Positions 1 to 6,130 of a stretch of 64,000 nt of DNA are shown in pieces. This stretch comes from Niabella beijingensis (GTDB lineage: Bacteria; Bacteroidota; Bacteroidia; Chitinophagales; Chitinophagaceae): positions 2,232,001-2,296,000 of the forward strand of contig NZ_JAIQDI010000001.1 of the NCBI RefSeq assembly GCF_020034665.1. Direction: 5' to 3'. Numbering within the stretch: the stretch's first letter is position 1; the number at the start of each line of letters is the position of its first letter. The notes under the pieces were generated by a model. The model was not told where the DNA came from, made no database searches, and saw only the letters and a program-made list of their open reading frames with translations. The translations under genes and the position numbers were made by a program.

Positions 1-558
1 CGCGATATCCTCTGGGTAACCGGTTTGCTCAATGGTCAGAAGATACAGGTCTTTGTAAACCACTGGCCCAGCCGCTTCGGCGGTGAAAAAAAATCAGCCG
101 CCGGCCGTATGGCTGCTGCCCTTACACTCAGAAAGATCATTGACACACTGATCCGGTACGATCCCATGACCCGTATCTTGGTTATGGGCGATCTGAATGA
201 TGAACCTGTCAGCAGCAGCGTTACAAAAGGACTCCGCGCCACATCACATATCGCCGAAATGGAAACGGGTGCACTGTACAACCCCTGGGCACGTTTGTTT
301 AAGAACGGACAGGGCACACTTGCCTATCAGAATGCCTGGAGTTTGTTTGACCAGATCCTCCTGTCGGAAGCATTCCTGGATCAGCAGCAATCCGGCTTGT
401 TTTTTTATAAGAATGAGATCTTTAAAACCGCCGAACTCATTGAAAACAGGGGCGCTTATAAAGGATATCCCCTGCGCAGCTATTCCGGTGATGTATACCG
501 CGGCGGGTACAGCGATCACTTTCCTGTGTATATTGTACTGATTAAAAAAGTACTATAA
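1..558 (+). CDS. Endonuclease/exonuclease/phosphatase family protein, C-terminal part
   Basis: The reading frame is open from base 1, so the N-terminus lies outside the window and this is the last 185 residues or so. Three signatures of the EEP (DNase I-like) fold are visible: VNHWPSR near the start, GDLND in the middle and SDHFPVY at the end, which supply the metal-binding and catalytic Asn, Asp and His of this family. The substrate cannot be told: relatives hydrolyse nucleic acid, inositol phosphates or sphingomyelin, and Bacteroidota copies with NHWPSR are often secreted. It ends about 140 bases before gnd in the same direction. Confidence 0.85.
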   Translation, partial: RDILWVTGLLNGQKIQVFVNHWPSRFGGEKKSAAGRMAAALTLRKIIDTLIRYDPMTRILVMGDLNDEPVSSSVTKGLRATSHIAEMETGALYNPWARLFKNGQGTLAYQNAWSLFDQILLSEAFLDQQQSGLFFYKNEIFKTAELIENRGAYKGYPLRSYSGDVYRGGYSDHFPVYIVLIKKVL

Positions 559-699
559 AAACAACGGTTTAATTGTAAATTTTATAATTATACCGCTATC
601 TTCAATAACAAATTGGTTTTCCACCCCGCCTGGATTAAATTTGACCACTTTTTGATCTTGACTTACAATTTTTAGTTTATATAATAATCTTGCGTAATT

Positions 700-2157
700 A
701 TGAAAGAAGTATCTGACATTGGAGTTATCGGTCTGGCGGTAATGGGCGAAAACCTGATCCTGAATATGGAAAGTAAAGGATTTCATGTAACCGCCTTCAA
801 CCGCTCGGTAGATAAAGTGGAGCATTTTGTAAACGGTCGTGCCAGGGGGAAAAATATCTATGGAGCTAAATCCATAGAAGACCTGGTAGGTTCATTGAAA
901 TCGCCGAGAAAAGTAATGCTCATGGTAAAGGCCGGTAAACCTGTGGATGACTTTATCGATCTTCTGATCCCGCATCTCGATAAAGGAGATATCATTATCG
1001 ACGGTGGTAATTCTCATTTTCCCGACACTGAACGCCGTGTAAAATATGTAGAGAGCAAGGGATTGCATTTTATAGGCACCGGCGTTTCCGGTGGTGAGGA
1101 AGGCGCATTGCTGGGCCCCTCCATCATGCCCGGCGGCTCTAAAGAAGCGTGGCCGGCTGTAAAGCCGATCTTCCAGGGTATTGCGGCGAAGGTTGCCGAC
1201 GGTGCTCCCTGCTGCGACTGGGTAGGTACCGGTGGTGCCGGTCATTTTGTGAAAATGGTACACAACGGTATCGAATACGGCGACATGCAGCTGATCAACG
1301 AAGTGTATCATATCATGAAGGACGTGCTGGGGATGTCGGCCGGTGAAATGCACGAAGTATTTAAAGAATGGAACGAAGGCGAGCTGGACAGCTATCTCAT
1401 CGAGATCACGCGCGATATCCTTGCCTATAAAGAAGAAGACGGCACTCCTATTGTTGACCGTATCCTGGATACGGCAGGACAAAAAGGTACCGGTAAATGG
1501 ACCGGGACCGTGGCCCTGGAACTGGGTGTGCCGCTGACACTGATCACCGAATCCGTATTTGCACGCTGTCTTTCCGCATTAAAAGAAGAGCGGGTGGCCG
1601 CTTCAAAAGTATTAACAGCAGGTCCCAAACCATCTTTCAGCGGCGATAAAAAAGCATTTATCGATTACCTGAGGGATGCATTGTATGCGGCCAAAGTGAT
1701 CTCGTATGCACAGGGCTACCAGATGATGAAAGCCGCTGCCAAAGAATACAACTGGGAGCTCAGTTATGGCAATATTGCACTGATGTGGCGCGGCGGATGT
1801 ATCATCCGTTCCCGTTTCCTTGGTAATATCAAAGAAGCGTTTGACAAAAACCCGGATCTGGCCAACCTGTTGCTGGATCCCTATTTTGCCGAAAAGATAC
1901 AGGGATGCCAGGAAGGCCTGCGTACAGTGGCTGCAACAGCCGTACAGAACGGGATACCGGTTCCCTGTCTGGGTGCCGCTATCAGCTTTTACGACGGGTA
2001 CCGGTCGGAACGGCTGCCGGCAAACCTGCTGCAGGCACAGCGGGATTATTTCGGGGCACATACCTACGAAAGAACAGATAAGCCCCGCGGCCAGTTCTTT
2101 CATACCAACTGGACCGGAAGAGGTGGTGATACGGCATCTACCACCTACGACGTATAA
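700..2157 (+). CDS. gnd: 6-phosphogluconate dehydrogenase, decarboxylating
   Basis: This enzyme converts 6-phosphogluconate to ribulose 5-phosphate with release of CO2 and NADPH in the oxidative pentose phosphate pathway, in the cytoplasm. Its 485 residues match the long form of the family. An N-terminal Rossmann motif (GLAVMGENLILNM) is followed by the all-helical C-terminal domain and the family tail with FHTNWTGRGGDTASTTYDV. The ATG at 700 gives the expected N-terminus directly before the Rossmann strand. A near-consensus -7 element, TAATCTTG at 685-692, lies just upstream and would imply a very short leader. A hairpin with a T-run follows the stop. Nothing is missing or unusual. Confidence 0.97.
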   Translation: MKEVSDIGVIGLAVMGENLILNMESKGFHVTAFNRSVDKVEHFVNGRARGKNIYGAKSIEDLVGSLKSPRKVMLMVKAGKPVDDFIDLLIPHLDKGDIIIDGGNSHFPDTERRVKYVESKGLHFIGTGVSGGEEGALLGPSIMPGGSKEAWPAVKPIFQGIAAKVADGAPCCDWVGTGGAGHFVKMVHNGIEYGDMQLINEVYHIMKDVLGMSAGEMHEVFKEWNEGELDSYLIEITRDILAYKEEDGTPIVDRILDTAGQKGTGKWTGTVALELGVPLTLITESVFARCLSALKEERVAASKVLTAGPKPSFSGDKKAFIDYLRDALYAAKVISYAQGYQMMKAAAKEYNWELSYGNIALMWRGGCIIRSRFLGNIKEAFDKNPDLANLLLDPYFAEKIQGCQEGLRTVAATAVQNGIPVPCLGAAISFYDGYRSERLPANLLQAQRDYFGAHTYERTDKPRGQFFHTNWTGRGGDTASTTYDV

Positions 2158-2176
2158 AATTGATTTATTGCAGTGG

Positions 2177-2208
2177 AGCGGCTGTCCCTTTCGGATGGCC
2201 GCTTTTTT
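2177..2208 (+). terminator. Rho-independent terminator of gnd
   Basis: Arms AGCGGC (2177-2182) and GCCGCT (2198-2203) are extended by wobble pairs towards a short loop and followed by a run of six T. It lies between the convergent gnd and amidohydrolase genes. Confidence 0.85.
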
Positions 2209-2231
2209 GTGACAGTACCCTGCTGATTTTC

Positions 2232-3869
2232 TCAGCGCCTTTCAAATACCTGCTGTCCTCCGGAAAAGGTCCGGAGTACCGTTGTTTTCAGCAACGCTGT
2301 CTCCGGAGCGGTCATCAGGTCCTGATCGAGTATTACAAAGTCGGCCAGCTTTCCCGGCTCCAGACTTCCTTTTTCCCTTTCTTCAAAAGCAGCGCGGGCG
2401 GCCCAGATGGTCATTCCCCGCAGAGCCTGCTCACGACTTAGCGCATTGTCAACCTGGAATCCTCCTGCAGGAAATCCTTTGGCATCTTTCCGGACCACCG
2501 CTGCATAAAATGTTTTGAACGGCGACAGGTCTTCCACGGGAAAATCAGTACCAAGGGGCAGCCAGCCGTTCTCATTCAGCAGTTGCCGGTTGGCATAGGC
2601 GCCCTTCAGCCGGTGTTCACCCAGCCGTGCGCCGGCCCAGTACATATCGGAGGTGGCATGGGTCGGTTGCACGGACGGGATAATGGAATAATCCCCGAAG
2701 AAATGAAAATCGTTTTCATTCACCACCTGCGCATGTTCGATCCGCCAGCGCAGGTCATTCTTTCCTCCGAGATATCGGGCGTAAATTTCCAGCAGCGTGC
2801 GGTTGGCACTGTCGCCGATGGCATGCGTGCACATCTGCCAGTTGTTCTTTGAGATGAGCCGGGCCATGGAGTCGAAATGCGGCGCTGCGCTCAACAGGAA
2901 TCCTTTCCAGCCGGGTTTATCCGAATAATCATCCAGTAAACAGGCGCCCCTTGAACCCAGCGCACCGTCTGCGTATAACTTAAATCCCTGTACATGCAGG
3001 TAATCATTTCTGATCACACCTTTTTTCAGAAGATAGTCATAGTTTTTTGATGCATCGCTCAGCAGAATATAAAGCCGCATCTTCAGATCACCGGCCTGCT
3101 GCAGCCGGCCGATGGCTTCAACCGCTTCATAATCCAGCCCGCAGTCATGTATCGAGGTAAGTCCTGTTGCAAAGCATTGCTGCTGCGCCTGCAGCAGGTA
3201 CTGTTTCATTTCAGCAGCAGATGCGTCCGGTATAACGGAAGCCACTTTTTCCATCGCATTGTCAATTAAAATACCGGTAAGCCGGCCATCCCTTGTTTCA
3301 TATGTACCTCCTGTTATGGTATCGCCCGCTTTTACACCAGCCAGTTCCAATGCCTTTGCGTTGGCGATAGCAGCATGACCGTCGATACGTGTCAGATAAA
3401 CCGGGGTATTCGGATACTGTTTGTTCAGTGCCTCATTGGTGGGGAACTGTTTCACGGGCCAGTCGTTCTGATCCCATCCGCCACCCACCAGCCAGGCAGC
3501 CGCATCACGATTAGTTTTAAATCCCTGCAGGCGCTGCAATATATCTTCCCAGCTGGTGGTATTCACCAGGTCCAGCGTTCCGAGCCGTTTTGCATATCCT
3601 GCAAAATGCGCATGGGCATCAATAAAGCCCGGGTAGATAAATTTTCCGCCGGCATCCAGCCGGTCTTTGCAGTGGTAGCGGCTTTCCAGTGCTGCACGGG
3701 TACCTGTAGCCACCACCTTTCCATCCCGTATCACCATTGCCTCAGCTTTGCTGAATAAACTGTCGACGGTATAGAGTGTCGCATTATAAATCAGCAGGTC
3801 GGCATTGTCCTGTGATTTACAGGCCGCAATCATGCAGCAGGCCAGGAAGATCATGGATAAAGAGCGCAT
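2232..3869 (-). CDS. Lipoprotein amidohydrolase (YtcJ-like, amidohydrolase 3 family)
   Basis: A 545-residue metal-dependent hydrolase of the amidohydrolase superfamily. The N-terminus (MRSLSMIFLACCMIAAC) is a lipoprotein signal with Cys17 as the lipidation site, so the enzyme is probably anchored in the envelope. Visible family signatures are the N-terminal beta-sandwich segment ending in a metal-binding HAHF motif (PGFIDAHAHF), an internal SIHDCG, CTHAIGDSAN with a ligand His, RIEHAQ, and a C-terminal Asp region (LGTDFPVEDLSPF). YtcJ-type proteins typically hydrolyse N-substituted amides or formamides; the substrate here is unknown. It is transcribed convergently to gnd and lies downstream of the glutathione peroxidase, from which a terminator separates it. 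Confidence 0.85.
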   Translation of the reverse strand: MRSLSMIFLACCMIAACKSQDNADLLIYNATLYTVDSLFSKAEAMVIRDGKVVATGTRAALESRYHCKDRLDAGGKFIYPGFIDAHAHFAGYAKRLGTLDLVNTTSWEDILQRLQGFKTNRDAAAWLVGGGWDQNDWPVKQFPTNEALNKQYPNTPVYLTRIDGHAAIANAKALELAGVKAGDTITGGTYETRDGRLTGILIDNAMEKVASVIPDASAAEMKQYLLQAQQQCFATGLTSIHDCGLDYEAVEAIGRLQQAGDLKMRLYILLSDASKNYDYLLKKGVIRNDYLHVQGFKLYADGALGSRGACLLDDYSDKPGWKGFLLSAAPHFDSMARLISKNNWQMCTHAIGDSANRTLLEIYARYLGGKNDLRWRIEHAQVVNENDFHFFGDYSIIPSVQPTHATSDMYWAGARLGEHRLKGAYANRQLLNENGWLPLGTDFPVEDLSPFKTFYAAVVRKDAKGFPAGGFQVDNALSREQALRGMTIWAARAAFEEREKGSLEPGKLADFVILDQDLMTAPETALLKTTVLRTFSGGQQVFERR

Positions 3870-3891
3870 AGTCTGAATTTAAAACGAATAT

Positions 3892-3920
3892 AAAAAAATA
3901 GCAGCGCTTTTAAACGCTGC
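3892..3920 (-). terminator. Terminator after the glutathione peroxidase gene
   Basis: Read on the minus strand, GCAGCG and CGCTGC (3915-3920 and 3901-3906) form a stem with an 8-nt loop, followed after two bases by seven T (3892-3898). It separates the peroxidase from the amidohydrolase. Confidence 0.75.
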
Positions 3921-3958
3921 CATTAATTGCTTGTTGTCAGAAAAAATATATGAGAAAC

Positions 3959-4477
3959 TTAGTTGAGGTATTTTAAAAGCTCCTCACTCATGGGTTCTAC
4001 CTTCGACGGGAACACAGTAATCAGCGCACCCTTTTCATCAATCAAAAACTTCGTAAAATTCCATTTGATCGGATCTTTTATGCCTTTCTTCTCTGCTTCA
4101 GCAATTAAATACTTATAAATGGGTGCCATATCATCCCCCTGGACCGACACCTTTTTTGCCATTGGAAAACTTACCCCATAATTCCGTTTGCAGAACGCTG
4201 CGATATCTTCGTTACTGCCGGGCTCCTGCGATTTAAAATTATTTGCCGGAAAGCCCACGATCACCAGCTTGTCCCCGTATTTCTTGTACAGTTCCTCAAG
4301 CCCCTCATACTGATGTGTGTACCCGCATTTACTGGCCGTGTTCACCACCAGTATTTTTTTTCCTTTGTAATCGTTGAAATTGATAGACCCGCCGGTGAGC
4401 CCGTCTACCTTAAAATCATAGATAGAGCTTGCTGCAATACCTGCAGCCAGCATCAATGTCATTAATAATAGTTTCAT
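3959..4477 (-). CDS. Glutathione peroxidase family protein (thiol peroxidase)
   Basis: A 172-residue thioredoxin-fold peroxidase that would reduce H2O2 or organic hydroperoxides, probably with thioredoxin as donor as in most bacterial GPx-like proteins. A short N-terminal hydrophobic segment (MKLLLMTLMLAAGIAAS) looks like an export signal, so a periplasmic location is likely. The peroxidatic Cys51 sits in NTASKCGYT, and the Trp and Asn of the catalytic tetrad are in KWNFTKFLI. The position normally held by catalytic Gln (FPCNQF in classical members) reads FPANNF here, so Gln is replaced by Asn80, and the Cys of that motif by Ala. I believe this variant also occurs in other Bacteroidota but cannot check. 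Confidence 0.93.
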   Translation of the reverse strand: MKLLLMTLMLAAGIAASSIYDFKVDGLTGGSINFNDYKGKKILVVNTASKCGYTHQYEGLEELYKKYGDKLVIVGFPANNFKSQEPGSNEDIAAFCKRNYGVSFPMAKKVSVQGDDMAPIYKYLIAEAEKKGIKDPIKWNFTKFLIDEKGALITVFPSKVEPMSEELLKYLN

Positions 4478-4539
4478 AAACTGCTTTTATCTAATAAAGA
4501 TAACAGGATTTTTTTATCCGGTATGTTAATCCCTCCGGG

Positions 4540-5241
4540 TCAGCTGCTGGCAAAACAAAGGGTCACAACACTTAATCGCACACCGGGGATTTCTAAGAGG
4601 ACGCTTCCACAGGCCTCAAGGGTTGCACCGGTGGTAACGACATCGTCTACCAGCAGCAAATGCCGGTTCTCGGCGATTGCCGGGTGGCCCAGGCTGAATT
4701 TTCCCTGCATATTGGCCCAGCGTTCAATGCGGCTCTTCGTTGTTTGCGTTTCAGTGGATGCATTTCTGTAAACCAGGTCGGTACAAACCGGCTTGCCCAG
4801 TACTGCGGCGATACCTTCACAAAGCAGCGCCGCCTGGTTATATCCTCTTTTGCGCATCCGGGCCCTGTAAAGGGGCATGGGCACAATAAGATCCACGGTT
4901 TGAAAACGTTGCGCCCGTTGTAAGGCATTTCCCAGGAGCATCCCCAACTGAAGGCCCAGCTGCTGATTGCCCCGGTATTTGAACTGATGCAGGATGAATT
5001 GCAACGGCGTGTGCTTTATAAAATAATACTGTGCGCTGGCAGCTTCTAATTTTAACCGGCCTGCAAATATTTTTTCAACAGGATTATCCGGATGCCCTTC
5101 AAAACCGGTAACAGGCAGCTCATTCAGGCAAAGCAGACAAAGCTCGCCGGCAGCCGGAAGTACATCCGTTCCGCAGCCGGCACATACATGCGGATAGAAC
5201 AACTGCAGCAAGGCATTGCGTAAACGCAGTAAGGCATTCAT
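4540..5241 (-). CDS. ComF family phosphoribosyltransferase-like protein
   Basis: A 233-residue cytoplasmic protein of the ComF/GntX family, which helps incorporate transformed single-stranded DNA in naturally competent bacteria. An N-terminal double zinc-knuckle (CAGC then CLLC, about residues 18-38) is followed by a type I phosphoribosyltransferase domain with the PRPP-binding loop LLVDDVVTTGATL near residues 194-206. It is a single gene between the glutathione peroxidase and the divergent LuxR-type regulator. Length and domain order are normal. Its biochemical activity is still not well defined in any organism. Confidence 0.9.
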   Translation of the reverse strand: MNALLRLRNALLQLFYPHVCAGCGTDVLPAAGELCLLCLNELPVTGFEGHPDNPVEKIFAGRLKLEAASAQYYFIKHTPLQFILHQFKYRGNQQLGLQLGMLLGNALQRAQRFQTVDLIVPMPLYRARMRKRGYNQAALLCEGIAAVLGKPVCTDLVYRNASTETQTTKSRIERWANMQGKFSLGHPAIAENRHLLLVDDVVTTGATLEACGSVLLEIPGVRLSVVTLCFASS

Positions 5242-5299
5242 TGATATTAGCTTATTATCAAATATAACAAGTAAATGACCTAAAGCCCAAATTTTAATG

Positions 5300-5307
5300 T
5301 ACCTTTG
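5300..5307 (+). promoter_or_regulatory. Bacteroidota -7 promoter element upstream of the LuxR-type regulator
   Basis: TACCTTTG matches the TAnnTTTG consensus exactly and would give a leader of about 50 nt before the ATG at 5365. No clear -33 element is visible. Confidence 0.5.
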
Positions 5308-5343
5308 AAGTTGTTTTTGACCACTAATTAAAATTTATTCTGT

Positions 5344-5359
5344 CCACTTTATGCAGTGG
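5344..5359 (+). promoter_or_regulatory. Small inverted repeat next to the regulator's start codon
   Basis: CCACT (5344-5348) and AGTGG (5355-5359) are separated by 6 nt and end five bases before the ATG. It could be a weak hairpin affecting translation or an autoregulatory DNA site. It is short enough to occur by chance. Confidence 0.3.
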
Positions 5360-5364
5360 CATAA

Positions 5365-6027
5365 ATGAAAATTATGGGTTTGTCCTCTACCTCTTCTATC
5401 GATACCATCGTTGTATCGGCACATGCTGACTATAAGAAAAACGTAAAGGCTTTTCTCAGACAGCATACCACATTTCACTTCAGGGTCGCCGTTGTTGCAG
5501 ACTCCTGGAACAGTTTGTTCTGTATTCCCAAGACCACATTCGATAAGCCCCCGCTTATCTTATTCGGAAATGATCTTACCCTTCCGGATACCTTGGCCGG
5601 CCTCTCCACTTTCGTCCGGTCTTTTCCGGGGGCCATCCTTGTAGCCCTCGGCGAGGTGGCGGACCTGAGCCTTCTGCTTAAATACATCCGTATCGGAGTG
5701 AGAGGGTTTATCCCTCCTTCTTTTCCTGCCCCGGAGTTTAATGAAGCACTGAAGCAGGTCATCAGCGGCGGGGCATTTATCAGCGCAGCAGTGACCCGCA
5801 ATATATTTGACTATCTCAATCATACAATAGAGCTGGCGGATAAACTGACCCTGCGGCAACAACAGATCGTGGAAGGAATCATTGCAGGACTGAGCTATAA
5901 ACTCATCGCCCATAAGTACCGGATCTCCATCGATACGGTACGCGAGCATATCAAGAATATTTACAAAACCTTTCAGATAAACAGCAAGGCCGAACTGATG
6001 GCATTGCTTAAGATCCACTACCTCTAA
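5365..6027 (+). CDS. LuxR/NarL-type response regulator with degenerate receiver domain
   Basis: A 220-residue two-domain regulator. Residues 155-215 form a LuxR helix-turn-helix (LTLRQQQIVEGIIAGLSYKL, then the recognition helix in RISIDTVREHIKNIY). Residues 10-135 resemble a receiver: the phosphoacceptor position keeps Asp in LFGNDLTLPD, but the acidic pair expected near the N-terminus and the conserved Lys after the fifth strand (FIPPS here) are absent, so phosphorylation control may be lost or altered. No sensor kinase lies nearby. A palindrome begins directly after its stop codon, in the promoter of the usher-like gene, and a second copy precedes the pilin gene. This makes it the natural candidate controller of the fibre locus (inference). 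Confidence 0.85.
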   Translation: MKIMGLSSTSSIDTIVVSAHADYKKNVKAFLRQHTTFHFRVAVVADSWNSLFCIPKTTFDKPPLILFGNDLTLPDTLAGLSTFVRSFPGAILVALGEVADLSLLLKYIRIGVRGFIPPSFPAPEFNEALKQVISGGAFISAAVTRNIFDYLNHTIELADKLTLRQQQIVEGIIAGLSYKLIAHKYRISIDTVREHIKNIYKTFQINSKAELMALLKIHYL

Positions 6028-6043
6028 TCACATCTTTATGTGG
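6028..6043 (+). promoter_or_regulatory. Palindromic operator candidate upstream of the usher-like gene
   Basis: TCACATCTTTATGTGG: arms CACAT (6029-6033) and ATGTG (6038-6042) around 4 nt. It starts immediately after the regulator's stop codon. It matches the site at 11840-11855 (minus strand) at 14 of 16 positions. The TTTG of the -7 element begins after 38 intervening bases, so the dyad centre is near -55 from the expected transcription start, typical for an activator site. Confidence 0.65.
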
Positions 6044-6077
6044 TAGCTGCCGGTTGCGAATTAGTGCACCGGCGATG

Positions 6078-6085
6078 TACTTTTG
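6078..6085 (+). promoter_or_regulatory. -7 promoter element of the usher-like gene
   Basis: TACTTTTG is an exact TAnnTTTG match. A TTG at 6054-6056 could be part of a -33 element. Transcription would begin near 6091, which excludes the upstream TTG at 6083 as start codon and supports the GTG at 6131. Confidence 0.6.
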
Positions 6086-6130
6086 TACCAGGTTAACAAC
6101 CACTTTCTGCTCAATACTGCTTATCTGTTT

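Noticed and set aside
6083..6130. TTG at 6083 as the start of the usher-like gene
   Set aside because: It lies inside the -7 promoter element, so it would not be in the transcript, and GTG 6131 gives a clean signal peptide.
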